Assembly: GCF_000980875.1 (NCBI RefSeq)
Contig: NZ_LAYO01000097.1
Location: 1 to 64,000 of the forward strand
Length of the DNA: 64,000 nucleotides
Reading direction: 5' to 3'
Source: Leucobacter sp. Ag1
GTDB taxonomy: Bacteria > Actinomycetota > Actinomycetes > Actinomycetales > Microbacteriaceae
Positions within the stretch are counted from its first letter, which is position 1. Each line of letters starts with the position of its first letter. The translations under genes were made by a program, and so were the position numbers. This document shows positions 8,789-18,985 of this stretch, one piece after another. Under the pieces are notes generated by a model. The model saw only the letters and a list, made by a program, of their open reading frames with translations. It had not been told where the DNA came from and ran no database searches.

Positions 8789-8793
8789 ATCGG

Positions 8794-8864
8794 AGGGGAT
8801 GACGAGAATCGAACTCGCGCTGTCTGCTTGGGAAGCAGAAGTTCTACCATTGAACTACATCCCC
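8794..8864 (-). tRNA. tRNA-Gly(CCC)
   Basis: The minus strand folds into a full cloverleaf: acceptor GGGGATG/CATCCCC, D-arm GTTCAATGGTAGAAC, anticodon stem TCTGC/GCAGA with loop TTCCCAA giving anticodon CCC, T-arm GCGAG-TTCGATT-CTCGT and discriminator T. The CCA end is not encoded. It decodes GGG. Confidence 0.95.
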
Positions 8865-8975
8865 AGTGCCGGGCGGACCCGACTCTTTTCAGCCTAGCAG
8901 AACCCCGCTGGCAGACGGTCGAGCCTCCGGCCAGCGGGTCCGCCTCCGAGTGGCGGCTTGCCGGCAGCGGCGGTC

Positions 8976-10277
8976 CTACTGGCAGATCGCGGCGCCTGCG
9001 AGGGTCTTGGCCTGATCGTCCGCGCTCCAGGGGACGTCCGGGCCTGCACCCGCGTCCTTCGAGAGTGCCGCGATCTGGAACGCCAGCGCGCGAGCGAAGC
9101 CGGCACCCGCGCTCGAGTTGTTGAGCGTGACGACCACTGTGTAGCCCGTGGACGGATCCTGGTACGCGGCGGTGATGGCACCGGTGATCGAACCGCTGCG
9201 GCCGAGCAGGGGCCCCATCTTTTCGACGCCGAAGCCGTACTGCTGCGCGTTCGGGTCCGCGGCGACCTCCTTGGTCGGCTTGCCGTCCTTGTCGCGCTCG
9301 GGGTTCTGGGTCGACTGGGTCTTGGTGATGAGCTCCTGGTCCTTCTTCGTGCCGAACGTGCCGGAGAAGTAGGCGGTGTAGAAGTTCTTCAGGTCCGAGA
9401 CGGTCGTGACCGAGGCGCCGGCCGCGCTGAGCATGCTGGTGGAGATCTTGTTGAGCTCCGCGGGCTTCGCCTCGCAGACGGGCTTGCCGCCCGCCGCGGG
9501 GTAGGTGAGCCCGGTCATGCCGCCGCTGGGCAGCGTCAGGTTGCCCGAGTCGGGGAAGAAGGTCGAACTCATCGAGGCCTTGCTGTAGACCCGACTCTTG
9601 AGGAGGTCTGCGAGGGACTGGCCGGTGACCTCTTCGAACGCGCGGGCCAGCACGAGGCTGTCGGTGTCGGAGATGTAGACGTTCTGACCGGGCCAGGGGA
9701 GCGGTGAACGCACGAGGCCGTTTGCCAGGAGTTCCCGGTCGCTCCACGGACGCAGCGGGTTGTTCGCGAAGATGTCGCTGATGCCCGTCTTGAAGTCGGC
9801 GAGGCCCGAGGTCCCGTTGCAGAGCTGCTCGTAGGTGATGCCTTCCAGGCCCTTCTGGCGGGGCAGATCCTTCGAGACCTCGCGGTCGAGCTTGATGGTG
9901 CCGTCCGCGTTGAGGCTGAGCAGGAGGGCGCAGAGCGCCGGCTGGGTGGCCTGGCCGCCGCGGATCGCGGCGTCGGCGGCGAGCTTGCCCGCGCCGAAGG
10001 TCTGCAGGTACTCGCCCTTCTTGTCGCCGCCCCAGACGCCCACGATGGCGTCGGTGGAGCCGCTCTGCTTCATCGCCTGCTGGACAGCCTGTTCGATGTT
10101 GCCCGAGAGCCCCTTGTCGATGGTGTTCACCGGGTCCGCGCCACCCGAGGAGCCCTGGCCGGTGCACGCGGTGAGGCCGAGAGCTGCGACGGCGACGGCA
10201 CCGATCACAGCGATGCGGGAGCGTCGAGCGAGTTTCGAAATCACCGGACCGCCAATCTGTTTGCAGGCATAGAACAT
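8976..10277 (-). CDS. Beta-lactamase-fold lipoprotein, catalytic residues lost
   Basis: 433 residues. The N-terminus is a lipoprotein signal (basic segment, hydrophobic stretch, lipobox LTAC with Cys38), so the protein should sit on the outer face of the membrane. The rest aligns by eye with the serine hydrolase/class C beta-lactamase family: DREVSKDLP, then TYEQLCNGTSGLADF, then LARAFEEVTGQSL, then YGFGVEKMG. The nucleophile motif S-x-x-K is replaced by Q109-A-T-Q112, and the Tyr of the second motif is displaced (YISDTDS in place of YSN). It is therefore probably a pseudo-enzyme with a binding or regulatory role. The ATG start has no clear ribosome site; a GTG eleven codons in is an alternative. 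Confidence 0.8.
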   Translation of the reverse strand: MFYACKQIGGPVISKLARRSRIAVIGAVAVAALGLTACTGQGSSGGADPVNTIDKGLSGNIEQAVQQAMKQSGSTDAIVGVWGGDKKGEYLQTFGAGKLAADAAIRGGQATQPALCALLLSLNADGTIKLDREVSKDLPRQKGLEGITYEQLCNGTSGLADFKTGISDIFANNPLRPWSDRELLANGLVRSPLPWPGQNVYISDTDSLVLARAFEEVTGQSLADLLKSRVYSKASMSSTFFPDSGNLTLPSGGMTGLTYPAAGGKPVCEAKPAELNKISTSMLSAAGASVTTVSDLKNFYTAYFSGTFGTKKDQELITKTQSTQNPERDKDGKPTKEVAADPNAQQYGFGVEKMGPLLGRSGSITGAITAAYQDPSTGYTVVVTLNNSSAGAGFARALAFQIAALSKDAGAGPDVPWSADDQAKTLAGAAICQ

Positions 10278-10358
10278 TCGCGATTCTACTGCCTGGTTCT
10301 CGGGAGGCCGCTGAGCCCGGCCGGTGGTGGGCGCACGGAACAGGGCCGAGGTGCGGGG

Positions 10359-10377
10359 TTAGGCAAGCCTTAGTTAG
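10359..10377 (+). promoter_or_regulatory. IdeR/DtxR-type iron box
   Basis: The sequence TTAGGCAAGCCTTAGTTAG matches the DtxR/IdeR operator consensus (TTAGGTTAGSCTAACCTAA) at most positions, including TTAGG and the central AGCCT. It ends nine bases before the heme oxygenase start, where bound repressor would block expression. This predicts induction under iron limitation, as expected for a gene that releases iron from heme. Confidence 0.75.
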
Positions 10378-10386
10378 GATGTCGGA

Positions 10387-11496
10387 GTGAGTGATTTCGA
10401 CGAGACCGTCATTTCCGGTGTGATCGGCCACATGAACGGCGACCACACCGACGACAACCTGCTGATCGCGCGTGCTTTCGGGTACCCCGACGCGACGGCG
10501 AGCACGATGACGGGTCTGACCGGGGAGCACGGCTGCTGGACCGTGGTGGATCCCGCGGGCGAGCACGAGCTCTGCGTTCCCTGGCCCGCTGGTCGGATCA
10601 CCGAGCGGCCTCAGATCCGCCGCGAGGTCGTGCTGCTCTACCGCGAGGCGTGCAAGCGCCTGGGCGTCGAACCGCGCGCCGAGCACGAGGCGCCCCAGCA
10701 CTTGCCCGGCCAGGGCAATGCGGCGCACCCGCACGGCTCGGAGCACGCGGCCCATGGCGGTGCTCATCCTCATGGCGGACACGGACACGGACACGGCGAG
10801 GCGGCTCACGCCGGTTCGAACCCGCACGCGGCCCCGGCGCAGGAGGGTCCCGTCGCGTTCTCGGTCGAGATCCGCAGCGGTTCCTGGTCGGATCACTCCG
10901 ACAGCGAGGGCGCCGGGTTCATGGAGGGCATCATGCGCGGCCGGGGGACTCGCGAGGACTATGTCGCGCTCGCCGTGCAGCACTACTTCATGTACGAAGC
11001 GCTCGAGGAGAGCGCGGCGAAGTTCGAGCAGGACGCCCGCTTCGCCGGATTCCACTCGGACGACCTCGAGCGCATGGCCGCGCTCGAGGAGGATCTGGAG
11101 TTCCTGGTCGGCGATGATTGGCGGGAGCGGATCGAACCGACTCCCGCGACGGCGGCGTACGCGGCCCGGATCCGTGAGATCGCGGACGAGGGCTGGCTTC
11201 CGGGTCTCGTCGCGCACCATTACACGCGCTACCTCGGCGATCTGTCGGGCGGGCAGATGATCGCGCGTCGCGTGGGGAAGCAGTTCGGTTTCGAGCACGC
11301 GGGCATCTCGTTCTACGACTTCTCGTCGCTCGGTGATCTCGCTGAGTTCAAGGACCGGTACCGGGCTGAGCTCGATGCGCTGGGCGAGACGCTCGATCAG
11401 GCGGAGCGCGATCGCGTGCTGGCCGAGGTGCGAACCGCCTACCGCTTCAACACCGACGTGTTCGGTGATCTGGCTCGGGCGAAGGCCGCGAACTAA
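10387..11496 (+). CDS. hmuO: DUF2470-heme oxygenase fusion protein
   Basis: 369 residues. Residues 1-100 form a DUF2470 domain (SGVIGHMNGDHTDDN), a fold shared with heme utilisation proteins of the HugZ type. Residues 105-155 are a His/Gly/Ala-rich linker with about twelve His that may hold heme or metal. Residues 155-369 are a canonical heme oxygenase (HmuO/PigA type): the proximal His lies in the early helix (SWSDHSDSEGAGFMEGI), followed by HYTRYLGDLSGGQMIAR and FYDF. The enzyme opens heme to biliverdin, CO and iron. An iron box overlaps its promoter. The start is GTG. The DUF2470-oxygenase fusion is known in actinobacteria; the His-rich linker is longer than I would expect. Confidence 0.92.
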   Translation: MSDFDETVISGVIGHMNGDHTDDNLLIARAFGYPDATASTMTGLTGEHGCWTVVDPAGEHELCVPWPAGRITERPQIRREVVLLYREACKRLGVEPRAEHEAPQHLPGQGNAAHPHGSEHAAHGGAHPHGGHGHGHGEAAHAGSNPHAAPAQEGPVAFSVEIRSGSWSDHSDSEGAGFMEGIMRGRGTREDYVALAVQHYFMYEALEESAAKFEQDARFAGFHSDDLERMAALEEDLEFLVGDDWRERIEPTPATAAYAARIREIADEGWLPGLVAHHYTRYLGDLSGGQMIARRVGKQFGFEHAGISFYDFSSLGDLAEFKDRYRAELDALGETLDQAERDRVLAEVRTAYRFNTDVFGDLARAKAAN

Positions 11497-11561
11497 CACG
11501 GCTCGGCGGGCTCTCTCTGAAAAGAGGGGTCGCGTCGGAGATGCCGTAGGCGCGGTGATCC

Positions 11562-12545
11562 TCATCGTTCGGCGAACCTTCGAGCAAGACCGATGCGCAA
11601 CGGTCGGGGTGCGCGGCCGAGGAATGCGCTGAGCCGCTGCTCCGTCTTTTGGAGACGCAGCGGATGGAAGTCCTCGGCGTGCGCTCGGAGGATCCTGTAT
11701 CCGAGGTCCCGAGCGCGGTCGAGACGAGTCAGATCGCGGAGGTACTGCTGGCGGTCTGTGCGGTGCTGCTCGCCGTCGTACTCGAGGATTCGCATCCGCG
11801 TTCGATCAACCTGGTCGAATCGTCCGATCCAGGTTCCTGAGCGATCGTAGAGATCTGCTTGCAGCTCGAGGTCGTCAAGGCCCATCGAGGCGAGCACGTA
11901 GTGCAGGTGGGACTCCATTCGGGACTCCGCGCCATGCCGGGACACCGACCACGCGTCGCGCAGTCGCGTGATGCCGCGTGTGCGACTGCGCAGCAGAAGA
12001 GCGTTGACTTCCGACTCGGGGAGTGAAGCCCCGTGGGAAACCCGGCGAGGGCGGCGCAGGTGGTCGAGGGCGACCACGAGTTCGAGAAACGGGAGCGTCG
12101 CGGCGGATTGCAGGAGTGCGAGGGAAGTGGGCACGCACGGGAGGCCGCTCGGACTCCGCACTGGGGCGAATCGCTCGGAGGTGCGGTGGCCGATGACTCC
12201 GCGACCCGTCGATCGGTTGAGCGGCGAGGGGGCGGTCACGTGCAACTCGTCGGGAACCCGGAGCGGCACCCCGTGCAGGAGAAGCGCGCTCGTATGGCTG
12301 AAGCACTCTTCTCGGCGCAGCAGCGGAGCGTAGTCCCGTGCCCGCGCGCGGACCCGGTCCTCGACATAGCTCGGCCGCCTCGGTGGTGCAGGCCGGGGTG
12401 CGCCGAGACGTCGGACCCCATGATGCGGACGCTCGAACCTCGAGTGGGCGAGAGTAGCCGAGGTCACGCCGAGCGCCCGCGCCTCGGCGAGAGTGAAGGC
12501 GGGCTCGCGGAGCGGCTCGGGGAGGGGAGCTGGGCGTCGGGGCAT
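11562..12545 (-). CDS. DUF559 domain protein, AbiEi-like
   Basis: 327 residues and the same overall type as the protein at the window start: an N-terminal region with a short helix-turn-helix (FTLAEARALGVTSATL), a middle part with the typical ECFSHTSALLLHGVPL and LHVTAPSPL motifs of AbiEi-like proteins, and a C-terminal Vsr-like fold (IGRFDQVD, ILEYDGEQH, RARDLGYRILR). Here the acidic residue before DG is conserved, unlike in the other copy. The ATG giving MPRRPAPLPEP was chosen; the open frame extends 48 codons further into a palindromic repeat and is unlikely to be coding. No toxin partner is adjacent. Function unknown. Confidence 0.75.
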   Translation of the reverse strand: MPRRPAPLPEPLREPAFTLAEARALGVTSATLAHSRFERPHHGVRRLGAPRPAPPRRPSYVEDRVRARARDYAPLLRREECFSHTSALLLHGVPLRVPDELHVTAPSPLNRSTGRGVIGHRTSERFAPVRSPSGLPCVPTSLALLQSAATLPFLELVVALDHLRRPRRVSHGASLPESEVNALLLRSRTRGITRLRDAWSVSRHGAESRMESHLHYVLASMGLDDLELQADLYDRSGTWIGRFDQVDRTRMRILEYDGEQHRTDRQQYLRDLTRLDRARDLGYRILRAHAEDFHPLRLQKTEQRLSAFLGRAPRPLRIGLARRFAER

Positions 12546-12672
12546 GCAAGCAGCTTGCCCGGCACGCCAAGGATGATGGCGGTTATCCACAGGCCAGAGC
12601 GCGTCGGTGCGCGATCCTGCATGGATGCGTGCTGTGGAGGGGTAGACGGTTCGAAGTGCGGCGCGAGGGGAT

Positions 12673-12737
12673 CCATCGAACGGCGGCAAAACGATGCAAT
12701 CGGCCTGCTATTCGAACGTTTTGCCGCCACTCGACGG
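12673..12737. repeat. Dispersed palindrome, TCGAGTGG family copy A
   Basis: Arms of 18 bp at 12676-12693 and 12717-12734 (right arm complement TCGAGTGGCGGCAAAACG; left arm differs at two bases) surround a 23-nt centre. It lies between a DUF559 gene and a PIF1-like helicase gene. Related elements are at 25347-25410, 44181-44239 and 44428-44492. It is followed at 12772-12812 by a run of degenerate GAGCACAC tandem repeats. No coding potential. Confidence 0.65.
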
Positions 12738-12821
12738 AGAAAACGCGTGTGCGCACTCGCGAGCGAGTGAGCACACGAGCCCGAGCACGAGCACACGAGC
12801 ACACGAGCACAAGCCCGCGCC

Positions 12822-14084
12822 CTACCTCCCCTGCATGAACCTGACGACGTTGGGGTCGACGATCACGTCGCGGGGCTGCAGCGGCCGACGCAGGTAGAGC
12901 CCTTCGAGGGAGCGCACGCGGCTCAGCGCGACGTAGCTCTGCCCGGCGCTGAACGCGCGGGGGCCCAGGTCGATGACGGCCTGGTCGTAGGTGTGCCCCT
13001 GCGACTTGTGGATGGTGACCGCCCAGGCGAGGCGCAGCGGGAACTGCTCGAACTCGGCCACGACCTCCTTCTCGAGCTTCTTGGTCTCGGCGTCGTAGCG
13101 GTACCGGAACCGTTCCCAGACGGCGGGCTCGACCTCGTACTCCTCGTCGTCGACTTCGACCCAGACGGTACCGGAGACGCGCGAGACGGTGCCGATGGTG
13201 CCGTTGACCCAGCGTCCGTCGGGGTCGTTGCGCAGGAACATGACCTGCGCGCCCTGCTTGAGCTCGAGCACTTCGTCGGCGGGGAACGTGTTCTCGCGGA
13301 ATTCGCCGTTCACCTCGGCGACGGCGCGCATCGCCCCGCCCTTGATCCCCGCGAGCCGTTCCTGGTTGATCTTGTTGACGGTGGCGTTGGTGGTCGCGAG
13401 GGTGAGCGCGTCCGCGGGGGCGGGGCGGTCGCCGGCCGCGTTGAGCTCGCCGGCCATGTCGGCGTCGACGACGCCGTGCCGGACGGCTCCGAGGATCTGC
13501 TTGAAGCGGCTGTCGCGCTGCCGGTGCACCTCGGTGAGCTCGATGATGCTCATGGGGGAGTCGCGCCACACCTTCGCGTCGAAGAACCAGAGCGAGCGGT
13601 AGGTGTCGTTGAAGTAGGCGCGCTCGTGCGGGTCGCGCGGCGGCACGGGCGGCAGCTGGAAGGGGTCGCCGAACATGATGATCTGCGCGCCGCCGAAGGG
13701 GTCGTGCTTCTTGCCGCGCGCCTGCCGGAGCGCGCGGTCGATCGCGTCCATGAGGTCGGCGGAGACCATCGAGATCTCGTCGAGCACGAGGGTGTCGATC
13801 GAGGAGAGCATCTTCTTCAGCTCGGCGGGCTGGTCGAGGTCGTGGTCGGCGATCACGCCGGTGGGGAGGCGCAGCAGCGAGTGGATCGTCTGGCCGCCCA
13901 CGTTGAGCGCGGCGACGCCCGTCGGCGCGCACACGGCGATGATCTTGCTCGTGTTCCACGCCAGGTGGTTCAGGATCGTCGACTTGCCCGTGCCGGCGCG
14001 CCCCGTGACGAAGATGTGCTCGCGGGTGTGCTCGATCCGTTCGTAGACGGCGAGCTGCTCGGGGCTGAGTTCGGGGCGGGGCAC
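12822..14084 (-). CDS. PIF1-like/RecD-type superfamily 1 helicase
   Basis: 420 residues. Motifs in order: Walker A GRAGTGKST (about residue 30), motif Ia APTGVAALNVGG, Walker B LVLDEISMV, motif III MFGDPFQLPPV, the loop region ELTEVHRQ, and the C-terminal TIHKSQGHTYDQ and SYVALSRVRSLEGLYL typical of PIF1 and RecD2 helicases. It is shorter than eukaryotic PIF1 and lacks extra N-terminal domains; a 5'-3' DNA helicase role in recombination or replication is likely from the family. The start is GTG. It begins four bases after the stop of the upstream transporter, so it is probably the last gene of a three-gene minus-strand operon. Confidence 0.9.
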   Translation of the reverse strand: MPRPELSPEQLAVYERIEHTREHIFVTGRAGTGKSTILNHLAWNTSKIIAVCAPTGVAALNVGGQTIHSLLRLPTGVIADHDLDQPAELKKMLSSIDTLVLDEISMVSADLMDAIDRALRQARGKKHDPFGGAQIIMFGDPFQLPPVPPRDPHERAYFNDTYRSLWFFDAKVWRDSPMSIIELTEVHRQRDSRFKQILGAVRHGVVDADMAGELNAAGDRPAPADALTLATTNATVNKINQERLAGIKGGAMRAVAEVNGEFRENTFPADEVLELKQGAQVMFLRNDPDGRWVNGTIGTVSRVSGTVWVEVDDEEYEVEPAVWERFRYRYDAETKKLEKEVVAEFEQFPLRLAWAVTIHKSQGHTYDQAVIDLGPRAFSAGQSYVALSRVRSLEGLYLRRPLQPRDVIVDPNVVRFMQGR

Positions 14085-14088
14085 CCCG

Positions 14089-15411
14089 TTAGGGTACCCG
14101 AGCGGCGCGCACGGGCAGCAGCAGGAGCAGGCCGATGATCAGCACGAGCACGATCCCGAGGATGCCGAAGATGGTGGATCCGCCGAGCGCGACCGCGAGC
14201 GTGAAGCCGGCGGGCGCGAGGAACGACACCGCGCGGCCGGTCGTGGCGTAGAGGCCGAAGATCTCGCCCTCCTTGCCGGGCGGGATGAGGCGGGCGAGGA
14301 AGGAACGGCTCGCGGACTGCACGGGTCCGACGAAGATGCACAGCAGGAGCCCGAACACCCAGAACACCCAGGATCCGAGCGGGTTCAGCAGGAAGACGAG
14401 CAGGCCGCAGAACAGCATCAGCGTGAGCGAGGCCACCATGACCGGCTTCGCGCCGATCCGGTCCTCGAACATGCCGATCAGGATCGTGGCGAGCCCGGCG
14501 ACGACGTTCGCGGCGATGGCGAAGATGATGACCGTGGTGGAGTCGAAGCCGAAGCTGCGCGCCGCGATCACGCCGCCGAACGTGAAGACGCCTGCGAGCC
14601 CGTCGCGGAACACGGCGCTCGCGATGAGGAAGAAGAGGGTCTGGCGGGCGGTGCGCCACAGGTTCCGCACGCTGCGGAACAGGTCGGCGTAGGCGGTCAG
14701 GATCCCGCGCCCGGCGCCGTGGTACTCGGCGGCGACGGGGATCTCGGGCACCGCGAAGAAGACGGGTACGGCGAAGATCCCGAACCAGGCGGCGGCGAGC
14801 ACCATGGCGACGCGGATGTTCCAGGCGCCCTCGCTCGTGACGCCGAACCAGCCGACGTCGGGGAAGATGAAGCCGACCAGCAGGATCGCGAGCAGCACGA
14901 TGCCGCCGAGGTAGCCCATGCCCCAGCCGAAGCCGGAGATCTTGCCGACGTTGCGGTTGTTGGAGATCTGCCCGAGCATCGCGTTGTAGCTGACGCTCGC
15001 GAATTCGAATGCGACGTTGCCGACCGCGAGCAGCACGAGTCCGAGGACGAGGTACTGCTCGGCCGGGGCGACGAGCACCATCAGGGCGGTGCAGGCGACG
15101 ACGATCGCGGTGTTGATGCCGAGCCAGGTCTTGCGCCGCCCCGCCGCGTCCGAGAGGCGCCCGATCACGGGCGCGAACAGCGCGACGACGACGCCGGCGA
15201 TGAGGAGCGCGGTGCCGAGCTTCGCCGAGACGACCTGCTCGGGGCCGAAGGAGTCGCTCGTGAGGTACACGCTGAAGACGAACGTGGTGACGACCGCGTT
15301 GAACGACGCGGATCCCCAGTCCCACAGCGACCAGGCGAAGACGGTGCGCTTGCGCACGGCCGGGGCGTCGGCGGCTGCGTCGGTGCCGGTGGCCGTATTC
15401 GGGGCGATCAT
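14089..15411 (-). CDS. MFS transporter, UMF1 (Atg22/BtlA-like) family
   Basis: 440-residue integral membrane protein with about twelve hydrophobic segments. The opening FAWSLWDWGSASFNAVVTTFVF is the hallmark of the UMF1 family, related to vacuolar effluxer Atg22. APVIGRLSDAAGRRK is the MFS loop 2-3 motif. GPVQSASRSFLARLIP and EGEIFGLYATTGRAVSF are further conserved segments. Substrate unknown; related proteins are inferred to export small molecules. It ends four bases upstream of the helicase start and begins four bases after the preceding membrane protein gene ends, pointing to one transcript. Confidence 0.88.
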   Translation of the reverse strand: MIAPNTATGTDAAADAPAVRKRTVFAWSLWDWGSASFNAVVTTFVFSVYLTSDSFGPEQVVSAKLGTALLIAGVVVALFAPVIGRLSDAAGRRKTWLGINTAIVVACTALMVLVAPAEQYLVLGLVLLAVGNVAFEFASVSYNAMLGQISNNRNVGKISGFGWGMGYLGGIVLLAILLVGFIFPDVGWFGVTSEGAWNIRVAMVLAAAWFGIFAVPVFFAVPEIPVAAEYHGAGRGILTAYADLFRSVRNLWRTARQTLFFLIASAVFRDGLAGVFTFGGVIAARSFGFDSTTVIIFAIAANVVAGLATILIGMFEDRIGAKPVMVASLTLMLFCGLLVFLLNPLGSWVFWVFGLLLCIFVGPVQSASRSFLARLIPPGKEGEIFGLYATTGRAVSFLAPAGFTLAVALGGSTIFGILGIVLVLIIGLLLLLPVRAARVP

Positions 15412-15415
15412 GCGC

Positions 15416-16315
15416 TCAGGGTAGCGCCTGCGGGGAAACGCCGGGGGTCCTCGCCCGGAGCGCGTCCACCACGGAGAGCAGCCAGGGCCACAGCTCCGGA
15501 TCGGTGACCGGGATCAGCCGCGGCGAATAGAGGAACGCCTCCTCGCCGAGGACCTCGAGATCGACCGGGCGCGCCGCGAGCAGATCGAGCAGCTCCGGAT
15601 CGACGAACGCGGCTGCGCGCTCGCCGTCGCGCTTCCACGCCCACAGGGTGAAGCGGGCTCCGCCTGCGGCGCGGAGCCGGGTCGGATCGCGCATGTCGAC
15701 GAAGCCGGCGATGCTGCCGCCGTCGACCATCGAGTTGTTCGCCTTCGCGTCGAGCAGGAACGGCGGGGCCGAGCCGCCGAGCGCGATCCTGACGTAGCCG
15801 AAGCTCACGGGCGACTCGATCCCGCGGTAGCCGACGTCGGTGGAGTGGTACTCGCCGACCTCGAGGGAACGATCCGGCCAGCGCAGCACGCCCTCGAGGC
15901 GCCGATCCTTGCTGCCCCGGCCGATCACCGATCCGACGGCGGGAGGATCGGCCTCGCGTTCGACGAGCTCGAGGCCGTTGGCGGCGGCGAAGCCGGTGAT
16001 GCGCCAGCGCTGGTCGGGCAGTGCGCGGTTCTGCCGGACCGCGCCGCGCAGCACGAAGACGCACAGCCAGACCGTGAGGATCGCGACGGCGCCCGCCGGG
16101 AGGAGCCACCAGGCCGAGCCGCCGCTGAGCGTGCCCATGGCGAACGCGGCGGCGAGGCCGAGACCGAGCACGATGACGAGCAGGAGCGCGCAGCCGGTCC
16201 CGATCGCGGTGCCGGCCTTCGTGCGGCCGTGGCGGCGGTCGATCTCCGCCGAGAGTGCGCGTGCGGCGTCCCGGTCGTCGGGATCCGTGAGCGGACCGAG
16301 GTCGAGTGCCGGCAT
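15416..16315 (-). CDS. Uncharacterised two-helix membrane protein
   Basis: 299 residues. Two transmembrane helices lie at about residues 37-60 and 68-92, preceded by a charged N-terminal segment and followed by a 200-residue soluble domain. That domain contains FAAANGLELV and a beta-rich region around RWPDRSLEVGEYHST and SFGYVRIAL, reminiscent of the membrane proteins with a cytoplasmic DUF3137-like domain, but I cannot assign it with confidence. First gene of the probable operon with the UMF1 transporter and helicase. Divergent from dnaK. Confidence 0.75.
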   Translation of the reverse strand: MPALDLGPLTDPDDRDAARALSAEIDRRHGRTKAGTAIGTGCALLLVIVLGLGLAAAFAMGTLSGGSAWWLLPAGAVAILTVWLCVFVLRGAVRQNRALPDQRWRITGFAAANGLELVEREADPPAVGSVIGRGSKDRRLEGVLRWPDRSLEVGEYHSTDVGYRGIESPVSFGYVRIALGGSAPPFLLDAKANNSMVDGGSIAGFVDMRDPTRLRAAGGARFTLWAWKRDGERAAAFVDPELLDLLAARPVDLEVLGEEAFLYSPRLIPVTDPELWPWLLSVVDALRARTPGVSPQALP

Positions 16316-16359
16316 GAGGTCAGCGTAGTGCCGCGTCGCCGGCCGGATCGAAGCTGAGA

Positions 16360-18389
<2,030 letters not shown>

Positions 18390-18391
18390 CG

Positions 18392-18985
18392 ATGACGAAC
18401 GAGGAGCAGCGCACGCCCCAGGGTGAACAGCCCGGCGACGAGGTTCCCGTTGCGGGGCCGGAGGCGAACGCCTCCGGCCCCGCGCCGCAGGGCGAGGAGC
18501 TGACGGTCGACGACATCCTGTCGACCGAGCAGGACGCGTCGGCGGCCGGGGATCCCGATGCGGCGGCCGAGGCCGAGAGCCCGTACCTGGAGGACCTGCG
18601 TCGGATCACCGCGGAGTACGCGAACTACCGCAAGCGGACCGAGGCCAACGCGGTCATCGAGAAGCAGCGCGCCACGGCCTCGGCCGTGCTGCCCATGCTC
18701 TCGGTGCTCGACGACCTCGACCGCGCCGAGCAGCACGGGGATCTCGAAGAGGGATCCGCGTTCGCCACGATCGCGACCAAGATCCGATCCACCTTCGAGC
18801 GCCTCGGCCTCGAGAGCTTCGGCGAGAAGGGCGACCCCTTCGATCCGCAGCTGCACGAGGCCATCGCCCAGGTGCCGGTTCCCGGCACCGAGTCGGAGAC
18901 GGTGCTCGACGTGATCGAGCGCGGCTACCGGATCGGCGATGTCGAGCTGCGGCCCGCCAAGGTGGCTGTGGCTGTGGGGGGCTGA
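18392..18985 (+). CDS. grpE: Nucleotide exchange factor GrpE
   Basis: 197 residues. The N-terminal 70 residues are acidic and probably disordered, then a long helix (RRITAEYANYRKRTEAN) leads into the globular beta domain, which holds the family signature FGEKGDPFDPQLHEAI and VIERGYRIGDVELRPAKV. GrpE releases ADP from DnaK and can act as a temperature sensor. It starts two bases after the dnaK stop and its stop overlaps the dnaJ start (TGATG), so the genes are coupled. Confidence 0.96.
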   Translation: MTNEEQRTPQGEQPGDEVPVAGPEANASGPAPQGEELTVDDILSTEQDASAAGDPDAAAEAESPYLEDLRRITAEYANYRKRTEANAVIEKQRATASAVLPMLSVLDDLDRAEQHGDLEEGSAFATIATKIRSTFERLGLESFGEKGDPFDPQLHEAIAQVPVPGTESETVLDVIERGYRIGDVELRPAKVAVAVGG

